A program made the position numbers and the translations under genes. A stretch of DNA of 57,645 nt from Labilithrix sp. (GTDB lineage: Bacteria; Myxococcota_A; Polyangia; Polyangiales; Polyangiaceae), in NCBI GenBank assembly GCA_019637225.1, contig JAHBWC010000051.1:1-57645 (forward strand), given 5' to 3'. Shown piece after piece: positions 42,014 to 50,662 of this stretch. The notes beneath the pieces are model-generated. The model did not search any database. It worked only from the letters and a program-made list of their open reading frames with translations, and was not told the origin of the DNA. The first letter of the stretch is position 1, and each line of letters begins with the position of its first letter.

Positions 42014-43188
42014 CGGACGGCAAGAGCAGCGGGCAGAGCGGCCGGCGCGACGAGGTCAACCGCTTCGGCGTCCCCACGCTCCGCACCGGGCAGGCGCACC
42101 CGCACCCCGAGCCGATCGGCGGCGCCGCGTACTCGGCCGCCGAGCTCATGCCGGGCTACCGGGTCGTCCTCCTCGATCAACGGAAGCTGCCCACCGTCGA
42201 GCGCTACGAGTACTACGGGCGCGCCGACGAGGTCGCGCAGGCGATCCGCGACATGGTCGTGCGCGGCGCGCCGGCGATTGGGATCGCGGCCGCCTACGGG
42301 ATGGTGGCGGGCGCGCTCCACGCGCGAGGCGACGCCGCGTCGTTCCTCGAGGCGATGAAGGTCGCGGACGCGACGCTGCGCGCGTCGCGGCCGACCGCGG
42401 TGAACCTGGCGTGGGCGCTCGACAGGATGTCGAAGGCCGCGATCGAGCACGCCTCGCTCGACTTCGCGGCGCGCACCGAGGCGATGGCGCGGGCGGCGCG
42501 CGCGCTCCACAAGGACGAGGTCCTCGCGTGCCGCAAGATCGGCGAGCTCGGCGCGGCGCTCGTCCCGGACGGCGCGACCGTGCTCACGCACTGCAACGCC
42601 GGCGCGCTCGCCACGGGCGGCTACGGCACGGCGCTCGGCGTGATCCGCGCGGCGAAGGAGGCGGGCAAGGACATCCGCGTGATCGCGTGCGAGACGCGGC
42701 CTTACCTCCAGGGCGCGCGCCTGACCGCGTGGGAGCTCGCGAAGGACCGCATCCACGTCGAGGTCATCGCGGACTCGATGGCCGCGCACTTCATGGCCAA
42801 GAAGGCGGTGAGCCTCGCGATCGTCGGCGCCGACCGCGTCGCGCGGACGGGCGACGTCGCGAACAAGGTCGGGACCTACGCGCTCGCCTGCCTCGCCGCC
42901 GCGCACGCGATCCCGTTCTACGTGGCCGCGCCGTGGAGCACGGTCGACCTCGCGTGCGCGACCGGCGCCGACATCCCGATCGAGGAGCGACGGCAGGAGG
43001 AGTTGTCGCATTTCGTGCTCCCGGACGGCGGCTCCGTCCAGCTCGTCCCCGACGGCGTCGCGGTGAAAAACCCGTCGTTCGACGTGACGCCGGCGAACCT
43101 CGTGACGGCGATCGTCACCGAGCGCGGCGTCGCGAGCCCGACGTCGGCCGCGTCGCTCGCCCGCCTCGCCGAGACGCCCGGCGTGTAG
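42010..43188 (+). CDS. mtnA: Methylthioribose-1-phosphate isomerase
   Basis: A 392-residue eIF2B-like enzyme of methionine salvage that isomerises 5-methylthioribose-1-phosphate to the ribulose form. MVVRGAPAIGIAAAYGM near 80 contains the R-G-A-P substrate site, VLTHCNAGALATGGYGTALG holds the catalytic Cys, SLAIVGADRVARTGDVANKV includes the catalytic Asp, and GTYALACLAAAHAIPFYVAA follows. The N-terminus is extended by about 40 residues against the family. The start is GTG 42010, overlapping the upstream stop. Other mtn genes are not nearby. The stop lies in a tandem repeat. Confidence 0.93.
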   Translation: MTDGKSSGQSGRRDEVNRFGVPTLRTGQAHPHPEPIGGAAYSAAELMPGYRVVLLDQRKLPTVERYEYYGRADEVAQAIRDMVVRGAPAIGIAAAYGMVAGALHARGDAASFLEAMKVADATLRASRPTAVNLAWALDRMSKAAIEHASLDFAARTEAMARAARALHKDEVLACRKIGELGAALVPDGATVLTHCNAGALATGGYGTALGVIRAAKEAGKDIRVIACETRPYLQGARLTAWELAKDRIHVEVIADSMAAHFMAKKAVSLAIVGADRVARTGDVANKVGTYALACLAAAHAIPFYVAAPWSTVDLACATGADIPIEERRQEELSHFVLPDGGSVQLVPDGVAVKNPSFDVTPANLVTAIVTERGVASPTSAASLARLAETPGV

Positions 43189-43233
43189 CGCGCGCGTGCT
43201 GCCGAGACGCCCGGCGCGTAGCGCGCCCGTGCC
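43168..43233 (+). repeat. 33-bp tandem repeat across the mtnA stop
   Basis: GCCGAGACGCCCGGCG(T/C)GTA plus 13 bases is present at 43168-43200 and 43201-43233 with three mismatches. The mtnA TAG (43186-43188) lies in the first copy and a matching TAG in the second. A decayed third copy may follow to about 43258. Confidence 0.85.
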
Positions 43234-43295
43234 GCGGAGCGCGCGCGGGTAGCGCCACGGACGGGCGTGCTACACTCGTCGTCGTGGAGGTGCTC

Positions 43296-44222
43296 GTGGG
43301 CCGATCGACTCGCGCTCTTGCTTTGCTCGCGTTCCTCTCGGCCTGCGGCACGAGCAAGGCGGAGCCTGCCGCCGACGAAGGCGACGACACCCCGTTCGGC
43401 GGCGCCGACGGCGGGACCGGCGGCTTCGGTCCAGGCAGCGACGCCGGCGACGGCCCGGAGTGCGCTGAAGAGACGAAGGACATCTTCGTCATCAGCGAGG
43501 AGAACACCCTCTACTCGTTTCACCCGCCGACGCTCGTCTTCAAGGCGATCGGCCAGGTCCGCTGCCCCACCGGCGGCGCGACGCCGACCTCGATGGCGGT
43601 CGATCGCCACGGCTTCGCGTGGGTGCGCCACACCGACGGCTCGATCTGGAAGGTCGACACGCGGACGGTGGCGTGCACCCCGACGGCCTTCGTCGCGCCC
43701 GCCGAGACCGAGCCGTTCTACCAGTTCGGCATGGGCTTCTCGACGTCGTCGAAGGGCGGCTCGAACGAGCAGCTGTTCCTCTCCGACAACAAGGGCATCG
43801 GTCTCGCGAAGCTCGACACCGACTCGCTCAAGCTGAGCTACGTCGGCCCGTACACCGGCCCGCTCGCCGGCAAGAAGAGCGAGCTCACCGGCACCGGCGA
43901 CGGCAAGCTCTACGGCTTCTTCGTGGCCGCGCCCGCGCAGATCGCCGAGATCTCGAAGGGCACCGGCGAGGTCATCGATCCAAAGGAGCTCCCCGGCGTC
44001 TACACCGGGAGCGCCTGGGCCTTCTCGTTCTACGGCGGCGACTTCTACGTCTACACGACGTCCGAGGGGAACAACGGCGGCCCGCCGCGCGCCGGCGGAG
44101 GCTCCGACGTCACGCGCTTCCGCCCGAGCGACGGCAGCGTCACGGTCGTCAAGCCGAAGGTCGGCTTCAAGATCGTCGGCGCGGGCGTCTCGACCTGCGC
44201 CCCGACCGAAGGCCCGCGCTGA
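43296..44222 (+). CDS. Secreted lipoprotein with beta-propeller-like core
   Basis: A 308-residue protein. GTG 43296 is preceded by GGAGG with good spacing, and two nearer-upstream GTGs are possible starts. The signal ends in the lipobox LSAC (Cys17), followed by a Gly/Asp-rich linker. The core repeats a pattern of strands with Asp-Gly turns (TLYSFHPPTLVFKAI, FAWVRHTDGSIWKVDT, LYGFFVAAPAQIAEI, FYVYTTSEGN), as in six- or seven-bladed propellers. The ligand is unknown. Confidence 0.7.
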   Translation: MGRSTRALALLAFLSACGTSKAEPAADEGDDTPFGGADGGTGGFGPGSDAGDGPECAEETKDIFVISEENTLYSFHPPTLVFKAIGQVRCPTGGATPTSMAVDRHGFAWVRHTDGSIWKVDTRTVACTPTAFVAPAETEPFYQFGMGFSTSSKGGSNEQLFLSDNKGIGLAKLDTDSLKLSYVGPYTGPLAGKKSELTGTGDGKLYGFFVAAPAQIAEISKGTGEVIDPKELPGVYTGSAWAFSFYGGDFYVYTTSEGNNGGPPRAGGGSDVTRFRPSDGSVTVVKPKVGFKIVGAGVSTCAPTEGPR

Positions 44223-44347
44223 TCGCGCCTTCGAGCTCCGCGCGGACCCCGAGATCCGCGCGGCGAGGGTGGGGGGCGGCCCCGCGGCCCCGGTCGTCTG
44301 CGTGACCGAGCGAGTCCGTATTTGACCGCACCTTCGGGCGACGCTAC

Positions 44348-45412
44348 GTGCGGGGCGTGAGCTCGCAGCGCTTCGCCCCGAAACCGTCCTGGCTCAAGGT
44401 CCGTGCGCCCGGCGGCGAGACGTACACGAACCTGAAGAAGACCTTCCGCGAGCTCGACCTCCACACGGTCTGCGAAGAGGCGCGCTGCCCCAACGTCGGC
44501 GAGTGCTGGACCGAGGGGACCGCGACCGTGATGCTCCTCGGCGACGTCTGCACGCGCGGCTGCCGCTTCTGTGCGGTCACGAGCGGCGATCCGCGCGGCA
44601 TGGTCGACGTCCGCGAGCCCGAGCACGTCGCCCGGGCGATCGCCTCGCTCGGGCTCCAGTACGTCGTCATGACGATGGTCGATCGCGACGACCTGCTCGA
44701 CGGCGGAGCCTCGCACGTCGCGCGCACCGTCACGCGGCTCCGCGAGCTGCGGCCCGACATCCTCATCGAGACGCTCCTCGGCGACTTCAACGGCCACCAC
44801 GACTACGTCGACGTCACGGTCGACGCGAAGCCCGACGTCTGGGCGCACAACATCGAGGTCGTCGAGCGCCTCCAGCGCAAGATCCGCGACGTCCGCTGCA
44901 GCTACGAGCAGTCGCTCGGCGTCCTCGCGCGCGTGAAGGACTACGACGCCTCGCGCATCACCAAGTCGTCGATCATGGTCGGCATCGGCGAAGAGGACGA
45001 CGAGGTCCTCGCGACGATGGCCGATCTCCGCAAGGCCGGCGTCGACCTCGTCACGCTCGGGCAGTACCTCCGGCCGACGCCGAAGCACGCCCCGGTCGAT
45101 CGCTTCGTCACGCCCGAGGCCTTCGCGCGCTTCGCCGAGGAGGGCCGCAAGATGGGCTTCTCGTTCGTCGCCAGCGCGCCGCTCGTGCGGAGCTCGTACA
45201 AGGCGGCCGAGGTCTTCGTGCGGAGCGTGCTCCGCCCCGGCGATCCCGAGGCCGCGAACGCCCTCCTCGAGGAGAGGCTCGCCGAGGCGCGCCGCGCGGC
45301 TGCGGAGATCAGCGGCTCCGACGTCCCGCGGACGACGAGCGAGCTCGCCGCGCGCGCCACGCAGGCGGTGCTCCTCCCCGCGTCGAGCCTCCTCCGGCGC
45401 GAGACGCGATGA
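44348..45412 (+). CDS. lipA: Lipoyl synthase
   Basis: A 354-residue radical SAM enzyme that inserts two sulfurs into protein-bound octanoyl groups. Cys42, Cys47 and Cys53 bind the auxiliary cluster that donates sulfur (VCEEARCPNVGEC). Cys68, Cys72 and Cys75 form the SAM cluster motif CTRGCRFC. The RSSY motif for the auxiliary cluster is present near the C-terminus (LVRSSYKAAE), followed by an Ala-rich extension of about 50 residues. The start is GTG 44348, and GTG 44357 is possible. The lipB partner is not adjacent. The stop overlaps the next gene by 4 bp. Confidence 0.95.
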   Translation: MRGVSSQRFAPKPSWLKVRAPGGETYTNLKKTFRELDLHTVCEEARCPNVGECWTEGTATVMLLGDVCTRGCRFCAVTSGDPRGMVDVREPEHVARAIASLGLQYVVMTMVDRDDLLDGGASHVARTVTRLRELRPDILIETLLGDFNGHHDYVDVTVDAKPDVWAHNIEVVERLQRKIRDVRCSYEQSLGVLARVKDYDASRITKSSIMVGIGEEDDEVLATMADLRKAGVDLVTLGQYLRPTPKHAPVDRFVTPEAFARFAEEGRKMGFSFVASAPLVRSSYKAAEVFVRSVLRPGDPEAANALLEERLAEARRAAAEISGSDVPRTTSELAARATQAVLLPASSLLRRETR

Positions 45413-46305
45413 AGGCGTGCCGCGCGGCGTCCATCGTCGCGTTCGGCGCGCTGTTCGCCGCGGCAGTGCTCGGCGCGTGTGGGGGCCTCGCCGCGTGCGG
45501 GGAAGGGGCGCGGCCCGAGGTGCCGCCCGTGACGGCGGCGCGACCGACGGCGACCGATCCACCGGTGAGCGGTCCGCCCGCGGACGCGCCCACCGCGACC
45601 GCGGCGAGCGACGCGCGCGGGAGCGCGACCGCGGCGAGCGACGCGGGGGCTCGGCCGATCGCGCCGCCGATGGAGGTGGCGATCGTCGATCTCCCGACGC
45701 GGCTCGAGGCGGCGCCGTGCACCGAGGCGGCGATCGCCGTCGTCCGGGGCAAGGCGAGCGCGCTCGGCGAGACGCTCCAGGCCGGCGACGCGATGCTCGT
45801 CCGCGAGGGGCAGCCCTTCGACGTGAAGGGCGACGGCGTCGTCGTCACCGTCCGCGGCGCGCCGCGCGAGGCGTGCGCGGAGGCGAAGCTCTCGCCGTCG
45901 CACGAGATCGTCCGCCTCGCGGCGACGCCGGAGCTCGCGTGGGCGAAGGGCGCGATGCGCGCGCGCATGCAGCTCGGCGAAGCGCCGCGCTCGACGTTCT
46001 ACCTCGGCCGCCTCGAGGGCTCGGCCCCGGTCGTCGAGCACGACCACGAAGGCACCTGGGAGATCCTGGCGGCGCTCGACGCGTCGGGCACGTTCGTCCT
46101 CGACGGCAAGGAGTCGCGGCTCGGACCACGCGAGGTGGTCTTCGTTCCGCCGGGCACGAAGCACGCGTGGCGGCCCGATCCCGGCTCGAACCTCCGCGCC
46201 GTGCAGATCTACTCGCCGCGCGGGCCCGAGCAGCGCTTCGTCGCGCTCGCCGCCGCCGCGAAGGACGCCGGGGCGCCGGACGCATCGGCGCCGCGTCCGC
46301 GATAG
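45409..46305 (+). CDS. Cupin-domain lipoprotein coupled to lipA
   Basis: A 298-residue protein from ATG 45409, which overlaps the lipA TGA. The signal holds two lipobox-like Cys (LGAC and LAAC). A Pro/Ala-rich linker runs to about 80. The rest includes a cupin barrel: VVEHDHEGTWEILAALDASG gives the HxH and Glu metal ligands, and EVVFVPPGTKHAW the last His. Another half-barrel may precede it. It could be a periplasmic metal-dependent enzyme or sensor. The coupling to lipA looks positional rather than functional. Confidence 0.75.
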   Translation: MKACRAASIVAFGALFAAAVLGACGGLAACGEGARPEVPPVTAARPTATDPPVSGPPADAPTATAASDARGSATAASDAGARPIAPPMEVAIVDLPTRLEAAPCTEAAIAVVRGKASALGETLQAGDAMLVREGQPFDVKGDGVVVTVRGAPREACAEAKLSPSHEIVRLAATPELAWAKGAMRARMQLGEAPRSTFYLGRLEGSAPVVEHDHEGTWEILAALDASGTFVLDGKESRLGPREVVFVPPGTKHAWRPDPGSNLRAVQIYSPRGPEQRFVALAAAAKDAGAPDASAPRPR

Positions 46306-46656
46306 CGGGAAGATCGCCGCGGCGGCGCGCGTAGAAGCCCGCGTGGACGTGTGCGCTCGTCGTTCGGTCACGTCCCTCCGCGATTGGTCGCCGTGCCTCG
46401 CCGAGTGCCGCGGCGCTCGGGCTTTGCGCGCGCCGCGCTCGAGCTCGCCGCGCGACCCCGCTCGGATCATGTGCGGCCCGCTCGCGCTCCGCGCCCCGCC
46501 GAGCTCGTCCCTCGCGGCGCGCGTACATCTGCCCACCAAAGTCCGGCCAGCATGCCCGGTTTCGGCAATCGTGCTTAGCTTCGGAGAGAACTTCCGCCCG
46601 CCCCGCCGCGTCTTGGGGTCGAGCCCCAAGCCTTGCTCGCTCGATTCGAGGAAACC
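46306..46656. other. 351-bp intergenic region with leader hairpin
   Basis: No convincing gene was seen here: the open frames lack ribosome-binding sites and have Arg/Ala-rich translations. A 7-bp stem with a 5-base loop, CTTGGGG-TCGAG-CCCCAAG, lies at 46612-46630, 26 bp before the subtilase ATG. It could influence mRNA stability or translation. No promoter consensus could be picked with confidence. Confidence 0.5.
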
Positions 46657-48420
46657 ATGACCAAGCGCGCCCTTCTCCTTGCGTCCTCGTCGCTCGCCCT
46701 CGTGCTGGCGCTCCCCGGCCACGCGGCGGCCGATCCCCTGTGGCCGCCGATCCTGCGCGACATCGCGCCCACGTCGGAGAGCGTCACCGCCGGGATCGGC
46801 GACGTCATCCCCGGCGAGATCGTCGTCGACGTGAAGGACGACCTGTCGGAGTCGGAGATCCGGGCGCTCGCCGACGAGTTCCACATCACGCTCCGCGACA
46901 ACAGCCCCGGCGTGAAGGACGACGGCAACGTCGAGATCGCCGACGTCCCCGCCGACCGGGTCGCCGAGCTCGTCGCGCGCCTCGCGGCGGATCCTCGCGT
47001 CGAGGCCGCCGAGCCGGCCGGCATCGCGAGGATCCTCTGGACGCCGAACGATCCGAAGTACGGCGAGCAGTGGCACATGAAGCGCGCCGGCGCCGAGAGC
47101 GCCTGGGAGTACGCGTGCGGGCAGGGCGTCACCGTGTCGGTCGTCGACACCGGCATCGCCTGTTACGACGCCGACGGCTTCATGAAGGGCACCGACCTCG
47201 CAGGCACGAGCTGCGTCGCCGGTTACAACTTCGTCGGCAAGAACGAGATCGCCGCCGACGATCAGGGCCACGGCACCCACGTCGCCGGGACGATCGCCCA
47301 GACGACGAACAACGGCGTCGGCGTCGCCGGGCTCGCGCACTGCGCGAAGCTCATGCCGGTCAAGGTCCTCTCCGCGCGCGGCTGGGGAACCATGGCCGAC
47401 GTCGCCGAGGGCATCCGCTGGTCGGCCGATCACGGCGCGCAGGTCGTGAACCTGTCGCTCGGCGCTCCGATGAAGAGCAAGGTGGTCGAGAACGCCGTCA
47501 ACTACGCGCTCAAGAAGGGCGTCGTCGTCGTCGCGGCCGCGGGCAACTCGGGTCGCTCGGTCGGCTGGCCCGCCGCGTACCCCGGCGTCATCGCCGTCAG
47601 CGCGACCGACAAGAACGACAGCATCGCGTGGTTCTCCTCGCGCGGACCCCAGGTCGCGATCGGCGCCCCCGGCGTCGGCGTCACCCAGCAGACCATCTGC
47701 GAGGCCGGCAAGAACAAGTGCGAGCAGTGGGGCGTGTTCAACGGCACGAGCATGGCCTCGCCGCACGTCGCAGGCGCGGCTGCGCTGCTCGTCGGTCAGG
47801 GCATCACGAACCCCGACAGCGTGCGATCGATCCTCCAGGCGACCGCCACCCCGAAGGAAGACCAGAACCTCTTCGGTGCAGGCATCCTCGAGGCCGGCAA
47901 GGCCGCGACGCGCACCCACTGGCTCCACGTCGGCGTGCGCCTCCTCGCGCTCGCCGCCCTCGCGTCGATCGTCGTCCGCCGCATCAAGAAGAAGGGCGGC
48001 AAGGTCGAGGGTGGCAAGGGCAAGGTCCTCGGCGCGCTCGCCGCGAGCGTCGGCCTCCTCCCGTTCCTGCCGCTCCTCGGCATCCCGGCGCGCGCGGGCG
48101 ACATGCGCGTCTTCGCCGAGCTCGCGATGAAGCCGTTCGGCGAGTGGACGATCCTCTTCGCCCCGAGCCTCCACAAGTGGCTCCCTCTCGCGAGCGCCCT
48201 CCCGGTCTTCGCCCTCACCGCCGTCCTCTTCGGCAGCAAGCGCATGCGCCCCGCGCTCGGCGGCATCGCCCTCGGCACCGCGGCGCTCCTCGTCCAGATG
48301 GGCATCTCCGGCGAGACCTTCTACGCCCTCGGCCCGTTCATGCTCCGCATCTGGTGCGCCGTGAACGTCCTCGCCTGCCTCTGGCTCGCCCGCCTCGCCC
48401 TCGACGCCAAGAAGGCTTGA
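46657..48420 (+). CDS. Subtilisin-like serine protease (S8) with membrane C-terminus
   Basis: A 587-residue protein from ATG 46657 with a GAGG site. Signal peptide 1-26 (GHAAA), then an inhibitor-like propeptide at about 45-125. The catalytic triad is Asp164 (VSVVDTGIA), His205 (DQGHGTHVAG) and Ser365 (NGTSMASPHVAGAAAL). After the protease domain ends near 418, the C-terminal 165 residues hold about five hydrophobic helices with a Lys/Gly-rich loop (RRIKKKGGKVEGGKGK). Most S8 proteases are secreted, and a polytopic tail is uncommon. The protease should face the periplasm while membrane-bound. Confidence 0.93.
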   Translation: MTKRALLLASSSLALVLALPGHAAADPLWPPILRDIAPTSESVTAGIGDVIPGEIVVDVKDDLSESEIRALADEFHITLRDNSPGVKDDGNVEIADVPADRVAELVARLAADPRVEAAEPAGIARILWTPNDPKYGEQWHMKRAGAESAWEYACGQGVTVSVVDTGIACYDADGFMKGTDLAGTSCVAGYNFVGKNEIAADDQGHGTHVAGTIAQTTNNGVGVAGLAHCAKLMPVKVLSARGWGTMADVAEGIRWSADHGAQVVNLSLGAPMKSKVVENAVNYALKKGVVVVAAAGNSGRSVGWPAAYPGVIAVSATDKNDSIAWFSSRGPQVAIGAPGVGVTQQTICEAGKNKCEQWGVFNGTSMASPHVAGAAALLVGQGITNPDSVRSILQATATPKEDQNLFGAGILEAGKAATRTHWLHVGVRLLALAALASIVVRRIKKKGGKVEGGKGKVLGALAASVGLLPFLPLLGIPARAGDMRVFAELAMKPFGEWTILFAPSLHKWLPLASALPVFALTAVLFGSKRMRPALGGIALGTAALLVQMGISGETFYALGPFMLRIWCAVNVLACLWLARLALDAKKA

Positions 48421-48570
48421 CCGTCGCGGCAAGCGCGGCAGCAAGCCGCTCGACCTGCACCTGCTCCGCGCCCGGCACCTCCGTGCCTTCCACACCGGGC
48501 TCGTCGGGTGAGGGATGGGGGGTGGAGGTTCAGGTCCAGGAGCGGGAGCCGGGGTTGAGTCGCCCGGCGC

Positions 48571-50454
48571 CTACTCGTGGCCGTCGACGCGTGCCTGGAA
48601 GATGAAGTACGGCGGCATGCAGGCGCCCGTGCCCTCGGGCGCCCCGGGGACGTACGCGCAGACGTAGTCGTCGCGGCACGGAAAGACGACGCTGCACGCG
48701 GCGCGGAGCGCGAGCTTCGGCGGGCTCATGCACGCCTCGAACGTCTCGCGGCCTCGGCCCATGCACTCGTTGAAGCCCGCCGGCGGAGCCGCGCCGCAGA
48801 TCACGCGGTCCTTCAGGAGCCCCATCTTCGTGCACGCCGCCGAGCACGAGCCGCCGGGGAAGCCGCCGGACGCCCCGCTGCAGTACGCGCCGGGCGTGAC
48901 GCGGCCGCACGCGGCGTCGCCGCTGTCGAGGTTCTGCACGCGATCGGCGTGAGGATCGGCCGACGAGATGAGCCTGTCCTTCTCGCACACGTCGCCGGGA
49001 CGCGGGCCGCCGGCGGTCGTGCACGTCCCGACGACGGCGTCGCCGATCATGTCGACGCACGCGAGGCCCTCGCCGCACGTCCAGTCGGCGAACGAAGGAT
49101 CGGCGCCGAGCCCGCAGCTCGCGCCGACGAGGCCGTCGTTCGTGGCGTGCTCGGCGAACGGGCGCGCCTCGGGGAGCGCGCGCGGATCGACGCCGCCCGC
49201 GGTCGCGCGCACGAGGCGCATGCGCCAGGCGAGCTCCTCGTTGAAGTGCGGGGACGTCCCGACGGCGAGGCGATTGAGCTTGTGGTTCGTGCCGCGATCG
49301 TCCTCGTTGCCGAGGACGTGAAAGCCCGCCATCGCGCGCGCCTGGTGGCACCCCTGGCACGAGCTCTCGTCGAGCTTCCGAACGAGCCCGAGCGCGCTCT
49401 TCACGTGCGTCGTCGTGTCGAACGCGACGCTCGAGAGATCCACGCCGGCGAGGAGCTGCGAGAACGGGCGGTTCGCGAGGCGCGAGAGGCCGCGCGGCCC
49501 GTACGAGTACGCGGTGCGCGCCGAGAGCTCCTCCGGGAGCTTCGCCGAGCCGCGATCGATCGCCGGCGCCTGGCTCGTCACCCACAGCGCGAGCGCGCGC
49601 TTCTTCGCGGGATCGGCGGCGATCGCAGCGACGTCGGGCGTGTTGTCGAGCGGCGCCATCTCGAGCCCGCCGCCCGCCGCCGGCCGCCACACGTTGAGCA
49701 TGTATTCGGCCTCGCCGCCCATGTCCTTGCGGACCGACGACGGCCAGCGCACGGCCTGGAGGTTCGTCTCGACCGACATCATGCGCGGCAGGCCCGCGAG
49801 CGGCCCGCGCGCCGCGGCGATCGCGAGCGGGGCGCCGGTCCCGCCGAGGTTCATCCATCGCTTCGCGCCGAGCGAGCAGTCGTCCTCGCCCGCGCGCGGC
49901 GCCTGCGGCAGGACGATCGCCACGGTCATCGGCATGCGCGACGATGCGCCCTCGCGCGGGTCGTCGTACTCGAGCCGGTAGATGAAGCGGGTCTCGCCGC
50001 ACGCGCCGCTCGTGGCCGCGCGGTCGAGGCGGTTCGTCACGGCGACGAGGGCGAAGCGGCTCCGCGCGGAGCGAAGCCACGCGCGATCGAAGAGGCGATG
50101 GGCGTACCGCATCCCGACGCCGAGGCTCCGGTCGTCGCGGAGGAGCGCGTCGAGGTTCGACTCGATGCCCTCGACGATCGACGCATACGCCGGGCTCGCG
50201 AGGAGCGCGTCGGCGCGCGCGCCGTCGGGGCGGTCGAAGTGGTGGCCGAAGCCGTAGCCGCTCGCCTCGAGGCGGCGAAGCGCCTCGGGCTCGGTGATGG
50301 CGACCTGGGGCGAGCCGTTCGGATCGAGGCTCGAGACGGCGGCCTCGCCGAGGCCGAGATCGCTCTCGTCCTCGCCGTCGTCGGGGGCCGCGCACGCCGC
50401 CATCGCGCCGGCGACGGCGAGAGCGACCGAGAGCGCGAGGAGCGAGCGACCCAT
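48571..50454 (-). CDS. Lipoprotein with cytochrome c-type heme motif and Cys-rich C-terminus
   Basis: A 627-residue exported protein from ATG 50454. The signal ends in AMAAC (a lipobox with Cys21 or close by). The N-terminal half has no recognised domain. A CQGCH heme-attachment motif near 365, with a likely Met or His ligand downstream, gives a single cytochrome c-like site. The last 200 residues carry about 18 Cys in blocks resembling secreted-protein modules (EGLACVDMIGDAVVGTC, GSCSAACTKMG, PCRDDYVCAYVPG). Such heme-plus-Cys-module lipoproteins recur in myxobacteria. The role is unknown. Confidence 0.75.
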   Translation of the reverse strand: MGRSLLALSVALAVAGAMAACAAPDDGEDESDLGLGEAAVSSLDPNGSPQVAITEPEALRRLEASGYGFGHHFDRPDGARADALLASPAYASIVEGIESNLDALLRDDRSLGVGMRYAHRLFDRAWLRSARSRFALVAVTNRLDRAATSGACGETRFIYRLEYDDPREGASSRMPMTVAIVLPQAPRAGEDDCSLGAKRWMNLGGTGAPLAIAAARGPLAGLPRMMSVETNLQAVRWPSSVRKDMGGEAEYMLNVWRPAAGGGLEMAPLDNTPDVAAIAADPAKKRALALWVTSQAPAIDRGSAKLPEELSARTAYSYGPRGLSRLANRPFSQLLAGVDLSSVAFDTTTHVKSALGLVRKLDESSCQGCHQARAMAGFHVLGNEDDRGTNHKLNRLAVGTSPHFNEELAWRMRLVRATAGGVDPRALPEARPFAEHATNDGLVGASCGLGADPSFADWTCGEGLACVDMIGDAVVGTCTTAGGPRPGDVCEKDRLISSADPHADRVQNLDSGDAACGRVTPGAYCSGASGGFPGGSCSAACTKMGLLKDRVICGAAPPAGFNECMGRGRETFEACMSPPKLALRAACSVVFPCRDDYVCAYVPGAPEGTGACMPPYFIFQARVDGHE

Positions 50455-50600
50455 CCCGATCAAGCTGGAGCAGGGTGTGTGCCAGCATCCTACATTGTCG
50501 CGACCCCGGAATTTTGCGGGTTTATGGCCCGACGCGGCGCCCCGGCCTGGGTGGAAGCCGGCCGGAGTCGGATCGCCGTCGACCGGGGTCGTGGGCGCGT

Positions 50601-50662
50601 CGCGGCGCTCCCGTCCTCGCGTCCCTCAGCCCGCGGCGCTCCCGTCCTCGCGTCCCTCAGCC
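50601..50662. repeat. 31-bp exact tandem repeat across the MFS gene stop
   Basis: CGCGGCGCTCCCGTCCTCGC plus 11 bases occurs at 50601-50631 and 50632-50662. The TCA at 50657 is the stop of the minus-strand MFS gene, and the other copy repeats it 31 bp downstream. Confidence 0.9.

Noticed and set aside
44941..48495. A 1184-codon open frame on the minus strand opposite lipA, the cupin lipoprotein and the subtilase
   Set aside because: All three plus-strand genes have clear catalytic motifs. The antisense frame has only Arg/Asp/Ala repeats and no ribosome-binding site.
50455..50600. Promoter for the MFS gene in this spacer
   Set aside because: The MFS gene reads away on the minus strand from 52147, so this spacer lies at its 3' end.
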